A stretch of 64,000 nucleotides of DNA, from contig NZ_CP032487.1 in the NCBI RefSeq assembly GCF_004124235.1, positions 2,604,001-2,668,000 of the forward strand, given 5' to 3'. The notes below the pieces were generated by a model. That model did no database searches. It was not told the DNA's origin and saw only the letters and a program-made list of their open reading frames with translations. A program made the translations under genes and the position numbers. The first letter of the stretch is position 1, and every line of letters starts with the position of its first letter. This DNA is from Yersinia hibernica (GTDB lineage Bacteria > Pseudomonadota > Gammaproteobacteria > Enterobacterales > Enterobacteriaceae). Positions 11,002-21,375 of the stretch are shown piece after piece.

Positions 11002-11982
11002 TCAGCCACCAATAAACGATAAATTCTGCGTAATGCCGCTGTTACCTTGATGCAAGAAATGCGTTTGCTTCTTGGTTTGCAAGGCACTTTGAATCCGCGC
11101 CATTAATTCATACTGCTGATCATCACTGCCTAGCAGGTCACGCAGCGTAATACCCTGCTCGCCAAATAAGCATAAATGCAGATTTCCCAGTGCAGAAACA
11201 CGCAGGCGGTTACAGCTGGCACAGAAGTCTTTTTCATACGGCATAATCAGGCCAATCTCCCCTAAGTAGTCCGGGTGAGAGAACACCTGAGCCGGGCCAT
11301 CACTGCGTGCGCGCTGTTGCTGCAGCCAACCTTGCTGAAGTAATTGTTCACGAATGACACCACCAGGAACATGGTGTTTGCGAAACAAATTGCCGCCTTC
11401 ACCGGTTTCCATAAGTTCAATAAACCGCAGTTGGATGGGGCGAGATTTTATCCAGTGCAGGAATGCATTGAGATTGCGGTCATTCACATCCCGCATCAGT
11501 ACCGCATTGATTTTGACTTTCTCAAAGCCCGCATCAAAAGCGGCATCAATGCCTTGCATTACTTGATGAAATTTATCTTGCCCGGTGATGGCATGAAACT
11601 GCCGGGGATCAAGGCTATCAACACTGACATTAATCGCCGTCAGCCCGGCATCACGCCACTGAGCAGCATCACGGGCCAAACGGTAACCATTAGTGGTTAC
11701 CGCCAAAGTGCGGATCGCTGGGTTTTGCCGGATAGTGGCGATGATATCGGTAAAATCGCGGCGCATAGAGGGCTCGCCACCGGTTAAACGGATCTTTTCA
11801 GTCCCTAACATAGCAAAAGCACGGCTAATGCGGCTTATTTCGCTAAGGCTCAGAAAACTTTTTGCCCCATCCGGGCGATAACCATCAGGCAAGCAATATG
11901 TGCAGCGAAAATTGCACACATCGGTAATCGATAGGCGCAAGTAATAGAACTTGCGCGCAAATGCGTCTGTAAGCTGTACCAT
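11002..11982 (-). CDS. moaA: GTP 3',8-cyclase MoaA (radical SAM)
   Basis: A 326-residue radical-SAM enzyme that starts molybdenum-cofactor synthesis from GTP. The N-terminal cluster motif CNFRCTYC lies near residue 23. The second cluster is supplied by CASCNRLR and the later Cys in NLHLCLF near residues 255-275. It ends in SFIGG, the GG tail needed for activity in this family. The start MVQLTDAF was preferred to an ATG 45 bases upstream, because that upstream codon lies inside the riboswitch. Expression should be cut when cofactor is abundant. Confidence 0.95.
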   Translation of the reverse strand: MVQLTDAFARKFYYLRLSITDVCNFRCTYCLPDGYRPDGAKSFLSLSEISRISRAFAMLGTEKIRLTGGEPSMRRDFTDIIATIRQNPAIRTLAVTTNGYRLARDAAQWRDAGLTAINVSVDSLDPRQFHAITGQDKFHQVMQGIDAAFDAGFEKVKINAVLMRDVNDRNLNAFLHWIKSRPIQLRFIELMETGEGGNLFRKHHVPGGVIREQLLQQGWLQQQRARSDGPAQVFSHPDYLGEIGLIMPYEKDFCASCNRLRVSALGNLHLCLFGEQGITLRDLLGSDDQQYELMARIQSALQTKKQTHFLHQGNSGITQNLSFIGG

Positions 11983-12106
11983 AACACCTTTCCAAATACG
12001 GGAGATGCAGGCATTTCTACCTCGCACCCTGGTGGCTTAAAGCCACGGCCAGAGCATCATATTGTTCATAAATGCAACAACTTAGACACTAAGGCTAGGA
12101 GTTTGT
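11983..12106 (-). promoter_or_regulatory. Molybdenum-cofactor (Moco) riboswitch
   Basis: The moaA leader on the minus strand matches the recalled E. coli Moco RNA motif in its invariant blocks: CTCCTAGCC at the 5' side, CTCTGGCCGTG, GCCACCAGGG, and CTCCCGTATTTGGAAAGGTG just before the start codon. The GAAATG internal loop flanked by a variable stem is also present. In E. coli the element represses moaA translation when Moco is bound. Recognition is by pattern; no covariance search was run. Confidence 0.85.
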
Positions 12107-12540
12107 GCTCAGGTTACTGTTGTTGACAGCTAACTGAGCCATGGTTAAAAAAGCGAGATTTATATCAGCGACTCATCACTAAAAACCTTACTTTCCCGAC
12201 AGATTCTAACGCTAAAATGACAAGATAGCCAATGGCAGTTTTTCGCTATATATTTTTATATACAACGACTTACACAATAAAACTTACAGTTATTGAGATT
12301 ATTTTATTCCACGGCTAATACTTTGTTTAAAATCACGAAAATCATGCCTTTTATCGCGTTTTGACGACAAATCCGTTAACTTATGCGGCAATTCACTATG
12401 AGGCAGCACCCAATAGCTTTCAATGGCAGACTCAAGTCAGTGATGTGGTTAAGCAAGGGCGATCAATATCATACCTACATTTTGAAAGATGGCGGGTATA
12501 GGCTGTTAGAGTCAAGCAACAATATATAGGCAGGAGAAAT
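12107..12540. promoter_or_regulatory. Divergent moaA / ybhK spacer
   Basis: About 430 bases of AT-rich DNA with no credible gene. It must hold the moaA promoter on the minus strand and the ybhK promoter on the plus strand. An AGGAG ribosome site for ybhK sits near 12532-12536. I could not assign FNR, ModE or CueR sites with confidence. Confidence 0.4.
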
Positions 12541-13467
12541 ATGCGAAATCGCACATTAGCGGACCTTGACCGGGTGGTTGCATTAGGTGGTGGCCATGGT
12601 TTGGGGCGGGTGATGTCATCCCTTTCCTCTTTAGGCTCACGTCTGACCGGCATAGTGACCACCACTGATAATGGCGGTTCGACTGGCCGTATACGTCGTT
12701 CCGAAGGGGGGATTGCGTGGGGAGATACCCGTAACTGCCTGAATCAATTGATAACAGAGCCTAGTGTGGCATCGGCAATGTTCGAATACCGTTTTACCGG
12801 TAATGGTGAGCTGGCGGGCCATAATTTGGGCAATTTAATGCTTAAAGCGCTCGATCATCTCAGCATCCGACCAATTGAAGCCATTAATCTGGTGCGTAGC
12901 TTGCTGAAGGTAGATGCCTGGTTGATTCCCATGTCAGAACAGCCGGTCGACTTGCTGGCCATCGACAGTGAAGGGCACCCGGTTTACGGTGAAGTGAATA
13001 TTGACCAACTGGCTCATATGCCACAGGAAATGCTGCTTTCGCCCCATGTCCACGCCACCAAGGAAGCTATCGAAGCTATCAGTCAGGCGGATGTTATTTT
13101 AATCGGCCCTGGCAGTTTTTTGACGAGTTTGATGCCACTGCTACTGCTGGATGATTTAACTCAAGCTTTACGGCGTAGCTCTGCCAGCATGATTTATATT
13201 GGTAATCTGGGGCGCGAGCTTAGCGCCGCTGCCGCTGAACTCTCATTGCACGAAAAACTGGCAATCATGGAAAGCAAAATTGGCCGCAAGATTATTGATG
13301 CTGCAATTGTAAGCCCGCGTATTGATATCAGTGGCGTTACAGACAGGATTATTGTCCAGCAGCCTTTGGAAGCGAAAGATATCCCCTACCGCCATGACCG
13401 TGAGTTACTGCGCCTGGCACTGGAAACGACCTTGCAACAATTGGGTGGCGCCAGCTCTGTGTCATAA
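12541..13467 (+). CDS. ybhK: YvcK/CofD-like protein YbhK
   Basis: A 308-residue cytoplasmic protein of the gluconeogenesis-factor (YvcK, CofD-like) family. The nucleotide-sugar binding loop GGGHGLGR lies near residue 17, followed by [12 protein letters not shown] and GDTRNCL. A second conserved block is [14 protein letters not shown] near residue 184. YvcK homologues in other bacteria bind UDP-GlcNAc and affect central carbon metabolism and the cell wall. The role in enterobacteria is not established. It neighbours moaA as in E. coli. Confidence 0.88.
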   Translation: MRNRTLADLDRVVALGGGHGLGRVMSSLSSLGSRLTGIVTTTDNGGSTGRIRRSEGGIAWGDTRNCLNQLITEPSVASAMFEYRFTGNGELAGHNLGNLMLKALDHLSIRPIEAINLVRSLLKVDAWLIPMSEQPVDLLAIDSEGHPVYGEVNIDQLAHMPQEMLLSPHVHATKEAIEAISQADVILIGPGSFLTSLMPLLLLDDLTQALRRSSASMIYIGNLGRELSAAAAELSLHEKLAIMESKIGRKIIDAAIVSPRIDISGVTDRIIVQQPLEAKDIPYRHDRELLRLALETTLQQLGGASSVS

Positions 13468-13477
13468 CTTGCCAGAA

Positions 13478-13726
13478 TTACTTCCTGAACTGTTCTTGCA
13501 AAGCCGCATTGCCAATCATGTGGATATAAAGTTCTTCCACTTTAGCGCGCGCCCACGGGGTGCGGCGTAAAAACTTCAAGCTGGATTTAATGCTCGGATC
13601 ACTGGTAAAGCAGTTGATCCGAATACGATAGGCCAGCTCTTCCCAACCATAATGCTCTACCAGCTTGGTCAACAGTTGCTCAAGGGTGACGCCGTGTAAC
13701 GGATCTTTTGATACATGCTCGCTCAT
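13478..13726 (-). CDS. VF530-type DNA-binding protein (DUF2132)
   Basis: An 82-residue protein recognised from [50 protein letters not shown], which define the VF530/DUF2132 family. A Vibrio member of this family has a helical, DNA-binding-like structure; no physiological role is known. It lies back to back with the ybhK end and on the same strand as uvrB, but well past its stop. The second of two adjacent ATG codons has better spacing to AAGG. Confidence 0.8.
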   Translation of the reverse strand: MSEHVSKDPLHGVTLEQLLTKLVEHYGWEELAYRIRINCFTSDPSIKSSLKFLRRTPWARAKVEELYIHMIGNAALQEQFRK

Positions 13727-13803
13727 CATTTGGCCTTATTATTATCTCATCAATCTCATTTTAGCGGCACACCCTACGAGGAATCACGGTATGCCGCAAG
13801 AGA

Positions 13804-15816
13804 TTAAGATATGGCAATGAATTGCTGGCGCAACTGATGCACCTGATCACGCAATTCTGCCGCTTGTTCGAACTCAAGATTTTGCGCGTGGGTGTACATC
13901 TTCGCCTCCAACTCACGGATTTTCTGATCAAGCGCTTTCGGTGGCAAAGATTGGTAATCATGGGTGTCGGCCACTTTGCCGCCCCGCCCTTTCCCTTTAC
14001 CTCGGCTAGAGGGTTGGCCTAATTGCAGAATATCGCCAATCTTCTTGTTAAGCCCCTGTGGGATAATGCCGCGTTCTTGGTTGTAGGCTTGCTGCTTGGC
14101 CCGGCGTCGCTCAGTTTCACCGATGGCTTTTTCCATTGAGGCGGTAATTCTGTCGCCATAAAGAATCGCTTTGCCATTGAGGTTACGTGCCGCGCGGCCA
14201 ATCGTCTGGATTAAGGAGCGCTCAGAACGCAGGAAACCTTCTTTATCAGCATCAAGGATAGCGACCAGAGAAACCTCTGGCATATCAAGCCCTTCTCGCA
14301 GTAAGTTGATCCCCACCAGCACATCAAACTCGCCCAAGCGCAAGTCACGGATAATCTCGACCCGCTCCACTGTATCAATATCTGAATGCAGATAACGCAC
14401 CCGCGCGCCATGCTCTTCCAGATATTCGGTTAAATCTTCTGCCATCCGTTTGGTTAGCGTGGTCACCAATACCCGCTCGTTAATGGCGGCTCGAATACGA
14501 ATTTCTGACAGTAAATCATCCACTTGAGTAGCAACAGGACGCACTTCAATCAATGGGTCGAGCAAGCCCGTTGGCCGCACCACTTGGTCAATAACCTCAC
14601 CACCGGATTTTTCCAGTTCATACTTGCCCGGAGTGGCTGAAACATAAATGGTTTGTGGTGCCAACGCCTCAAATTCTTCAAAGCGCATGGGGCGGTTATC
14701 CAGTGCCGATGGCAGCCGAAAGCCATATTCTACCAAGGTTTCTTTGCGCGAACGGTCACCTTTGTACATGCCGCCAATTTGCGGGATGGTGACGTGGGAT
14801 TCATCGACAATCAGCAAGCCGTCTGCTGGCAGGTAATCAAACAGTGTTGGCGGTGCTTCTCCCGGCCCACGGCCTGAAAGATAGCGGGAATAGTTTTCAA
14901 TACCGGAGCAATAACCCAGCTCATTCATCATTTCGAGGTCAAACTGAGTGCGTTGCGTAATACGCTGTTCTTCAATCAATTTATTGTTGGCTAACAGCAC
15001 CTTACGCCGCTCGGCCAATTCAACTTTGATGTCCTCCATGGCCTGTAAAATACGCTCCCTGGGGGTGACGTAGTGGGTTTTAGGATAGACCGTAAAACGC
15101 GGAACCTCATGCTGTAGCTGGCCGGTTAGGGGATCAAATATCGAGAGCCGCTCAACTTCCTCATCAAACAGCTCAACCCGCAGCGCCCATTCGTCAGATT
15201 CCGCCGGGAAGATGTCAATCACCTCACCACGTACGCGGAAAGTGCCGCGTTGGAACACCTGATCATTGCGGCTATATTGCAATTCTGACAAGCGCCGCAA
15301 AATGGAACGCTGATCAATTATCATGCCCTTGGTCAAATGCAGCATCATTTTCAGGTATAAATCGGGGTCACCCAAGCCATAAATAGCCGAGACCGAGGCC
15401 ACCACCACCACATCGCGCCGCTCCAATAGGGCTTTGGTCGCCGAGAGCCGCATTTGCTCGATATGCTCGTTGACAGAAGCATCTTTCTCGATAAAGGTAT
15501 CAGAGCTGGGAACATAAGCTTCCGGCTGATAATAATCATAGTAGGAGACAAAATACTCCACCGCATTCTCGGGAAAGAACTCTTTCATCTCGCCATAAAG
15601 CTGCGCGGCCAAGGTTTTATTGGGCGCTAACACCATCGTCGGCCGATTCAGGTCAGCAATAACATTAGCCACCGTAAAGGTTTTACCCGAGCCGGTCACC
15701 CCTAATAACGTCTGATGGGCTAACCCATTCTCCAGCCCCTCCTCCAATTTGCGGATGGCCTCAGGCTGGTCGCCTGCTGGTTTAAACTCAGAATGTAGTT
15801 TGAATAATTTACTCAT
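13804..15816 (-). CDS. uvrB: Excinuclease ABC subunit UvrB
   Basis: The 670-residue damage-verifying helicase of nucleotide-excision repair, which receives DNA from UvrA and recruits UvrC. Walker A GVTGSGKT sits near residue 39. The beta-hairpin with [12 protein letters not shown] follows near residue 92, then DESHVT, and the helicase motifs [13 protein letters not shown] and QTIGRAARN. The C-terminal UVR coiled coil ([18 protein letters not shown]) binds UvrC. The start at [11 protein letters not shown] equals that of E. coli; an upstream ATG would add 25 unconserved residues. A LexA box lies 83 bases upstream, so the gene belongs to the SOS regulon. Confidence 0.97.
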   Translation of the reverse strand: MSKLFKLHSEFKPAGDQPEAIRKLEEGLENGLAHQTLLGVTGSGKTFTVANVIADLNRPTMVLAPNKTLAAQLYGEMKEFFPENAVEYFVSYYDYYQPEAYVPSSDTFIEKDASVNEHIEQMRLSATKALLERRDVVVVASVSAIYGLGDPDLYLKMMLHLTKGMIIDQRSILRRLSELQYSRNDQVFQRGTFRVRGEVIDIFPAESDEWALRVELFDEEVERLSIFDPLTGQLQHEVPRFTVYPKTHYVTPRERILQAMEDIKVELAERRKVLLANNKLIEEQRITQRTQFDLEMMNELGYCSGIENYSRYLSGRGPGEAPPTLFDYLPADGLLIVDESHVTIPQIGGMYKGDRSRKETLVEYGFRLPSALDNRPMRFEEFEALAPQTIYVSATPGKYELEKSGGEVIDQVVRPTGLLDPLIEVRPVATQVDDLLSEIRIRAAINERVLVTTLTKRMAEDLTEYLEEHGARVRYLHSDIDTVERVEIIRDLRLGEFDVLVGINLLREGLDMPEVSLVAILDADKEGFLRSERSLIQTIGRAARNLNGKAILYGDRITASMEKAIGETERRRAKQQAYNQERGIIPQGLNKKIGDILQLGQPSSRGKGKGRGGKVADTHDYQSLPPKALDQKIRELEAKMYTHAQNLEFEQAAELRDQVHQLRQQFIAIS

Positions 15817-15898
15817 GAATTTGCTACCCGCCGGAGAAATACAGACTGTCAGGAGGCTAATTATGAAAGCCCCATAGATTTTTGCCACCACTATGATA

Positions 15899-15914
15899 CT
15901 GGATATAAAACCAG
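15899..15914 (-). promoter_or_regulatory. LexA (SOS) box of uvrB
   Basis: The 16-mer CTGGTTTTATATCCAG on the minus strand fits the CTG-N10-CAG LexA operator. It resembles the E. coli uvrB box (CTGTTTTTTTATCCAG) in sequence and place. Confidence 0.85.
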
Positions 15915-16215
15915 CTTAAAACATCAAAATGCCGAAATTTTTCTCACCCGCGCTGGTTTGCATTGTTGCAGTGAGATGTTGCTGGCCGTTGCACCCTAAA
16001 AGTATTTTTATCCCCAGCCGTTAACATAAACACATTATTGATACGTTTATTGATTAAAGATTATCCATCTACGCAGCCTATATTTTTTGAGCGCTTGATT
16101 TTAACTAACTCATTGAAAATAATTGGCATTATTAAAAAGCCGAGAATCCGGACAACATCAGCGCAAGCCGCGTCGGCTCTCGCCTGTCATCAGTTTTCTA
16201 TCGCTAATGCACAAG

Positions 16216-16240
16216 GTTATCCACAGGAATGGTGGATAAC
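16216..16240. promoter_or_regulatory. Paired inverted DnaA-box-like sites
   Basis: GTTATCCAC and GTGGATAAC form a perfect nine-base inverted repeat around a seven-base spacer. The left arm extends to the consensus DnaA 9-mer TTATCCACA at 16217-16225; the right arm reads as TTATCCACC, one base off. E. coli uvrB is reported to have a DnaA site upstream, so the location is sensible. Confidence 0.55.
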
Positions 16241-16266
16241 TCATTCAACCCCATAAGGGCCGCGTG

Positions 16267-16316
16267 TTGGCGAAAAGCCAAGCTTAGCGCTGAAATGGGG
16301 GCAAACTGGCTTTTTT
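16267..16316 (+). terminator. Alternative hairpins ending in a T run
   Basis: TTGGC-GAAAA-GCCAA (16267-16281) is a tight hairpin. Its right arm overlaps AAAAGCCA (16273-16280), which can instead pair with TGGCTTTT (16307-16314) followed by more T. The two structures exclude one another, as in an attenuator, but may also be an ordinary terminator of an unrecognised small RNA. Confidence 0.4.
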
Positions 16317-16768
16317 AGTGTTTTTTTTACATTTTTATTTCACCGCATATTTCAATAAGTGATAACAAATCCATTTGCTAATTCTATAATTTCAGCTCTC
16401 TCCTCCTGCGGACGCCACCACCGCCTGAGTGCGGCCTTTTTATTGCACCATTATTTTCTTTCAAGCACTGCTTCAGTGCAATAAACGCCCACACAGTCGC
16501 CTTTCTGCGGCAGCATCTGCAGTTTTAATTTAGCCTCGCGCACCAAAACCATTTACAGCCCGTTAACATACCTATTTTTCCTCAACTTATGGCAACTTGG
16601 CCCAAGAGTTGCTTGATATATAGACACTCACAACCACTCGTTAGAAATGTGGTGTTTTATGCTGTGCTGCCGCTACCTAGTATGCAGATTTGCTGGTTAA
16701 TCCGTCACTAGCCGTTACAGAACACCGGGATACCTGTGAATAACTGAGATCGACTGAGGAGAGCACTA

Positions 16769-17479
16769 ATGCTGAGTTTAACCGGTGTAAATCAATACTA
16801 TGGTAAGAACCATATCCTTTGGGATATCAATCTGGAGATTCCACGCGGCCAATGTACTTGTCTGATTGGCCGTAACGGCGTAGGCAAAACCACCTTAATT
16901 AATTGTATTATGGGCCATTTGCCCATTAAAAGTGGCACTATGACCTGGCAACCTAACCATCAACCGCCACAGAATTTGCTACAGCAACCCGTCGAGGGGC
17001 GCACGGCTCTCGGCATCGGCTATGTCCCGCAAGGGCAGCAGATATTTTCCCAATTGAGTGTCGAGGAGAATATGTTAATAGCCGTGTTGGCTGGCCGCCA
17101 CAAATCGCACCATATTCCCGGCTGGGTTTTTGAGTTGTTTCCGCTGCTATATGACAAACGCAATCAACGGGGTGGGGAACTGACTCGCAATCAACAACAA
17201 CAATTGGCGATTGCCCGAGCATTGGTGGCCGAACCGGAGTTGCTGATTCTGGATGAGCCGGGCAGTGGCACATTGCCGCCACTGAATGAAGATATTGGTC
17301 ATATTTTGCATCAGCTTAGTCGTGGCCTTGGCATGACCGTGCTTTTAGTTGAGCATCGATTACCTTTTATTCAACATGTTGCGGATAGATTTTGCCTTAT
17401 GGCAGGTGGCCGGAATGTGGCGCAGGGGACGTTAGATCTACTGGATGAAAATATGATTATTGAGCATTTGGCCAGTTGA
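16769..17479 (+). CDS. Orphan UrtE-like ABC ATPase with altered signature motif
   Basis: A 236-residue ABC ATPase most similar, from memory, to UrtE, one of two ATPases of the urea/branched-chain amide importer UrtABCDE. Walker A GRNGVGKTT is at residues 34-42 and the Q-loop segment GYVPQGQQIF near residue 88. The expected LSGGQ signature reads LTRNQ inside GGELTRNQQQQLAIARAL. Walker B is LLILDEP but the D-loop reads GSGTLPP instead of the usual EGIQPS type, while the H-loop LLVEH is kept. No urtA-D or urease gene lies in the window. With the signature lost, ATP hydrolysis is doubtful; it may be a decaying remnant or a repurposed protein. It has its own terminator. Confidence 0.72.
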   Translation: MLSLTGVNQYYGKNHILWDINLEIPRGQCTCLIGRNGVGKTTLINCIMGHLPIKSGTMTWQPNHQPPQNLLQQPVEGRTALGIGYVPQGQQIFSQLSVEENMLIAVLAGRHKSHHIPGWVFELFPLLYDKRNQRGGELTRNQQQQLAIARALVAEPELLILDEPGSGTLPPLNEDIGHILHQLSRGLGMTVLLVEHRLPFIQHVADRFCLMAGGRNVAQGTLDLLDENMIIEHLAS

Positions 17480-17528
17480 TATGACTCAAAATTGCCCGGC
17501 ACAGCAGCATATTTGTGCAAGAAATTGT

Positions 17529-17555
17529 GGGCTAATACCCAGTATTAGCCCTTTT
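17529..17555 (+). terminator. Rho-independent terminator of the UrtE-like gene
   Basis: A perfect ten-base stem GGGCTAATAC/GTATTAGCCC with a three-base loop is followed by TTTT, 49 bases after the stop codon. It lies between the convergent UrtE-like gene and bioD. Confidence 0.85.
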
Positions 17556-17582
17556 CGTCACCAAATGGCCAAAAAGTCGTCT

Positions 17583-18299
17583 TTACCTTTCCGCCGCCAG
17601 TAAGCTCAAATCCAGGTAGTGACCAAGACCGCGCAGCTCTGTCGGACCAGCAGCAAGAGTTGGCAGATGAGGAATTACGCCCAATAATGGCGCGCTAATC
17701 ATCTGTGTCAGTGTTGCCATATATTCGGTTTGCCGCTTGCCCGCGGGCATCACTTCATTAGCAACCCACCCCACCAAGGGCAACCCCGCCTGCTGAATAG
17801 CCAAAGCCGTCAACAGTGCATGATTGATACACCCCAGCTTGACACCAACAACCATAATTACCGGTAATTGTTCCTGCTGCACCCAATCGGCAAAAGTGAC
17901 TTGGGCAGAAAGTGGCGTAAACCAGCCGCCAGCGCCCTCGACCAGAATCCAATCTGCCGATTGCTCAAGCTGGCGCAAGCCTTCAGATAAGACAGACAAA
18001 TGAATCTCCTGCCCTTCACTTATGCTGGCAATGTGTGGCGAGGTTGCCTCCAGCAGAGTCAGCGGGTTCACCTGCGCATAAGACAATGCTTGCGTGCTGT
18101 TAGCCTGTAATGCCAGTGCGTCGCTGTTACGCAAACCATCAGCCGTCATCTGACTACCCGAGGCGACCGGCTTATAACCGGCGGTACGGTAGCCCTCCAA
18201 TGCCGCAGCTTGCAGTAATGCACAACTGGCAACCGTCTTACCGACATCAGTATCAGTGCCAGTGATAAACCAACGTTTAATCACGATAAATAACCCCAT
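17583..18299 (-). CDS. bioD: Dethiobiotin synthetase BioD
   Basis: This 238-residue enzyme closes the ureido ring of dethiobiotin from 7,8-diaminopelargonate, CO2 and ATP. The phosphate loop TGTDTDVGKT lies near residue 13, followed by KPVASG and VEGAGGW. It is the last gene of bioBFCD. The annotated ATG overlaps bioC by 23 bases; a GTG at 18284 preceded by GGGG is an alternative start closer to the E. coli N-terminus. Confidence 0.93.
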   Translation of the reverse strand: MGLFIVIKRWFITGTDTDVGKTVASCALLQAAALEGYRTAGYKPVASGSQMTADGLRNSDALALQANSTQALSYAQVNPLTLLEATSPHIASISEGQEIHLSVLSEGLRQLEQSADWILVEGAGGWFTPLSAQVTFADWVQQEQLPVIMVVGVKLGCINHALLTALAIQQAGLPLVGWVANEVMPAGKRQTEYMATLTQMISAPLLGVIPHLPTLAAGPTELRGLGHYLDLSLLAAER

Positions 18300-19089
18300 A
18301 AACTAAATGGTAACTCAGTGGGTAGTAGCCGGATTGCATGCTATAAGCGCGCTGTAAGGCCATTAGGCGCTCACGGCCACTCAACCCTGGCTCGCGCCCC
18401 TGATGTAAATGCGTGGCACCAATGCCCTGTAACGAGCGCATAAGCGCTATTACGTTTGCAAATTGCTGCTGGTATAACTGGGGTGTCAGGGTGTGCCGAT
18501 AGCCCTGACAGGCCGCACTAATATGCTGAAATGAAAGAAAATCATTCACATGGCGCTTGCCATCAATTTGTTGCCACGCCCGCCCCAATTCATCAAGGGA
18601 GCCGTCGGCTAAAGTGGAAAACAGAATGCACCCACCCGGCCGAGTCACCCGATACAACTCCCCCAGCGCCACGGATAAATCTGCACACCACTGTACCGCC
18701 AAGTTGCTAAAACAGAGGTCAACCGACTGATCCGGCAGCGGAATATTTTCAATATCTCCGAGCAAATAGCCATCAGCGGCCTGATGTTGGCGGGCGCGCT
18801 CTAACATACCGGCGGCCAGATCCAAGGCGATGACATGCTTACCGCGCTCGCGCCAGAGGCGGCTGAAATGCCCAGTACCACAGCCAGCATCCAAAACCGC
18901 CCCCCCGGGGTGCTGAGCGCCGAGTGCCAGCAAGGTCTCCCCGGTTGCCCGCTGTAAATCAGCCGCCGAATCGTAACTGTTTGCAGCCCGGCTAAAAGCC
19001 GCCGCAATCGCCGGTTTATTCACTGTCGGCTGATTAATTGCGGGCTGATGACCCGCTGCTGACCGCGAGTGCTCAGTGACAAACGCCAT
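18277..19089 (-). CDS. bioC: Malonyl-ACP O-methyltransferase BioC
   Basis: A 270-residue SAM-dependent methyltransferase that masks malonyl-ACP so that fatty-acid enzymes can build pimeloyl-ACP methyl ester. The SAM-binding loop [13 protein letters not shown] lies near residue 45; [13 protein letters not shown] and [12 protein letters not shown] follow. The start was set at MAFVTEHS, 17 bases inside the bioF end; an upstream frame extension lacks similarity. The demethylating partner bioH is not in this window, as in E. coli. Confidence 0.92.
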   Translation of the reverse strand: MAFVTEHSRSAAGHQPAINQPTVNKPAIAAAFSRAANSYDSAADLQRATGETLLALGAQHPGGAVLDAGCGTGHFSRLWRERGKHVIALDLAAGMLERARQHQAADGYLLGDIENIPLPDQSVDLCFSNLAVQWCADLSVALGELYRVTRPGGCILFSTLADGSLDELGRAWQQIDGKRHVNDFLSFQHISAACQGYRHTLTPQLYQQQFANVIALMRSLQGIGATHLHQGREPGLSGRERLMALQRAYSMQSGYYPLSYHLVYGVIYRD

Positions 19090-20224
19090 GCAACACCTCC
19101 AACAGGTGGTCGATATCATCACATTGATGTGCCGCACTGAGAGTAATGCGCAACCGGGCACCGCCGGGCGGAACTGTCGGCGGACGAATAGCGGTGACCC
19201 ATAACCCCGCAGCGCGCAATTGCGCCGCCAATGCCAGGGTTTGTTGATTGTCACCCACCCACAGCGGCTGAATGGCGGTTTCCGATGCGCCTAATTGCCA
19301 TGGCAAATCTGCTGCACCGCGACGAAATTGCGCAATGCGTTGCGCAAGTTGTTGGCGCAAATCATCACCTTGCTGAATACGTAATAATGCAGTTTGCAAA
19401 GCACAGGCCTGCGCCGGTGGCATCGCGGTGCTGTAAATCAGGTGACGGGCATATTGCAGCAAATATTCAGCCACCGGTTCCTGGCACAACACGGCCGCGC
19501 CGCTTAAGCCAAATGCCTTACCAAAAGTGACCACCAACAGTTCGGGTTGAATACCTTGCAGCCAGCAACTGCCGCGCCCCGCCTCACCCCGCACTCCAAT
19601 ACCATGCGCATCATCGACCAATAACCAGCCGCCTGCCTGCGCGGTGTGCTGCTGTAAATCCACCAAGGGCGCACTGTCACCATCCATGCTAAAAACCCCT
19701 TCAGTGACCACTAAAGTTTGCCCTGAACACGGCCTATTGAGCAGTTTTTGCAGTGAATCGGCTTGATTATGGGCAAAACGCCGCAACTGAGCGGGCGAGT
19801 GGGTTGCGGCCTCCAATAAAGAAGCATGACTGAGTTTATCCGCCAGAATTCGATCTTCCGCTGCGGTTAACGCCGCCAAAACCGCCTGATTGGCGGCATA
19901 ACCGGAGATAAACAATAAAGCCCGTGGATAACCCAACCAGTCAGCAAGCTGTTGTTCTAATTGGGCATGAGGCCGACTGTAGCCCGTCACATGGCCGGAG
20001 CCGCCGCTCCCCACGCCATAGCGCTGCGCCCCTTGCTGCCAGGCGGCAATCACCGCTGAATCCTGACTTAAGCCCAAATAATCATTGCTGGAAAAGTTGA
20101 GATATCGCCGCGTGTCGGTGTGTAACCAGCGGCCATTAGCGCCGTCATTAATCTGGCGGGAACGATAGGCCGCAGTCTCGCGCCGCTGTTGCAAGCCGCG
20201 CTCTATCTTATTTAGCCAGCTCAT
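19073..20224 (-). CDS. bioF: 8-amino-7-oxononanoate synthase BioF
   Basis: A 383-residue PLP enzyme that condenses pimeloyl-ACP with alanine. Landmarks are [21 protein letters not shown], the [11 protein letters not shown] aspartate and the FGKAFGLSG segment that carries the PLP lysine. The ATG at 20224 overlaps the bioB stop as TGATG; the TTG one codon earlier is less likely. Confidence 0.95.
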   Translation of the reverse strand: MSWLNKIERGLQQRRETAAYRSRQINDGANGRWLHTDTRRYLNFSSNDYLGLSQDSAVIAAWQQGAQRYGVGSGGSGHVTGYSRPHAQLEQQLADWLGYPRALLFISGYAANQAVLAALTAAEDRILADKLSHASLLEAATHSPAQLRRFAHNQADSLQKLLNRPCSGQTLVVTEGVFSMDGDSAPLVDLQQHTAQAGGWLLVDDAHGIGVRGEAGRGSCWLQGIQPELLVVTFGKAFGLSGAAVLCQEPVAEYLLQYARHLIYSTAMPPAQACALQTALLRIQQGDDLRQQLAQRIAQFRRGAADLPWQLGASETAIQPLWVGDNQQTLALAAQLRAAGLWVTAIRPPTVPPGGARLRITLSAAHQCDDIDHLLEVLHGVCH

Positions 20225-21276
20225 CAAACTGCCGCGTTATAAAATTGAACAGGCTCGCCGGGCAAGGAGTCGCCGTGTAATAATTGCGCCGTCAGGACCT
20301 GCTGCTGTTCATTATCGCCATGATCGGTTGCTGTCTGTTGCGGGTTTAGCCCCAACTTGCGCAACAGTTGGGAATCTTTATCTTCTTCCGGATTCGGCGT
20401 GGTGAGCAATTTGCAGCCATAGAAAATGGAGTTGGCCCCGGCCATAAAACACATTGCCTGTGTCTGTTCGTTCATTTGCTCACGGCCGGCAGAAAGGCGT
20501 ACATAAGAGGTTGGCATCATGATGCGGGCAATCGCGATGGTGCGAATGAAGTCGAAAGCATCCACATCGTCATTATTTTCCAGCGGTGTTCCTTTCACTT
20601 TGACCAGCATATTGATTGGCACACTTTCCGGTGGTTTGGGCAAATTCGCCAGTTGCACTAGCAACCCGGCACGGTCACGAACAGTTTCGCCCAACCCAAC
20701 AATCCCACCGGAGCAGACTTTGATGCCGGCATCACGCACTTCACTTAGGGTCTCAAGCCGCTCCTGATAAGTGCGGGTGGTGATGATGCTGCCATAGAAT
20801 TCCGGCGAGGTATCCAGATTGTGATTGTAATAATCCAGCCCAGCATCAGCCAATCGGTGGGCTTGTTGCTTATCTAATGTGCCGAGTGTCATGCAGGTTT
20901 CCATCCCCATTGCTTTGACACCTTCGACCATTTTTTCCAAGTAAGGCATATCGCGCTCATGAGGGTTTTTCCAGGCCGCCCCCATACAGAACCGGGTTGA
21001 ACCCGCGGCTTTGGCTTTTTTCGCGGACGCCAACACTTGCTCGACTTGCATTAATCGCTCACTTTCCAGCCCGGTTTTATAGCGCGAGCTTTGTGGACAA
21101 TATTTACAATCTTCCGGGCAAGCGCCGGTTTTAATCGACAACAACGTACTGACTTGAACTTGGCGTGGATCAAAATGTTGGCGATGAATAAGCTGTGCTT
21201 CAAACAATAATTCCAACAAGGGTTTTTCAAACAGGGCCTGGGCTTGCCCGACTGTCCAGCGCATATAATTTGCCAT
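20224..21276 (-). CDS. bioB: Biotin synthase BioB
   Basis: A 350-residue radical-SAM enzyme that inserts sulfur into dethiobiotin. The [10 protein letters not shown] motif at about residues 54-63 binds the 4Fe-4S cluster. Further conserved Cys residues ([15 protein letters not shown]) and VRLSAGRE with the arginine contact the 2Fe-2S cluster. It opens the bioBFCD operon, transcribed away from bioA across the BirA operator. Confidence 0.97.
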   Translation of the reverse strand: MANYMRWTVGQAQALFEKPLLELLFEAQLIHRQHFDPRQVQVSTLLSIKTGACPEDCKYCPQSSRYKTGLESERLMQVEQVLASAKKAKAAGSTRFCMGAAWKNPHERDMPYLEKMVEGVKAMGMETCMTLGTLDKQQAHRLADAGLDYYNHNLDTSPEFYGSIITTRTYQERLETLSEVRDAGIKVCSGGIVGLGETVRDRAGLLVQLANLPKPPESVPINMLVKVKGTPLENNDDVDAFDFIRTIAIARIMMPTSYVRLSAGREQMNEQTQAMCFMAGANSIFYGCKLLTTPNPEEDKDSQLLRKLGLNPQQTATDHGDNEQQQVLTAQLLHGDSLPGEPVQFYNAAV

Positions 21277-21333
21277 TACAACCTCTCCAAAGAAGAGAAA
21301 AAAGTGTCGTCAGTGTAAATAACTTCGATATAC

Positions 21334-21365
21334 TGTCAACCATTCTTACTTTGATTTGGTTTACA
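21334..21365. promoter_or_regulatory. BirA operator (bioO)
   Basis: The half-sites TGTCAACC and GGTTTACA are separated by 16 bases, one base away from the perfect enterobacterial BirA operator. It lies between bioB and bioA, so biotinyl-AMP-bound BirA should repress both directions. Confidence 0.9.
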
Positions 21366-21375
21366 ACAAATTATT

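Larger units (their letters stand above)
15915..16768. other. Gene-free 850-base stretch upstream of uvrB
   Basis: No convincing gene lies here. A 72-codon frame at 16038-16256 has no ribosome site, no family resemblance and crosses the DnaA-box palindrome. The stretch holds that palindrome (16216-16240), a hairpin-terminator pair (16267-16316) and a weak GC hairpin with five T near 16431-16440. E. coli has no counterpart to the urtE-like gene here, so the segment is probably an insertion or a remnant of lost genes. Confidence 0.5.

Noticed and set aside
12190..12230. A possible CueR-type site upstream of moaA
   Set aside because: The inverted arms do not match the CueR pattern well enough.
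16038..16256. A 72-codon plus-strand frame before the UrtE-like gene
   Set aside because: No ribosome site, no family resemblance, and it runs across the DnaA-box palindrome.
16431..16446. GC hairpin with five T as a terminator
   Set aside because: Only a four-base stem and no gene upstream; too weak to call.
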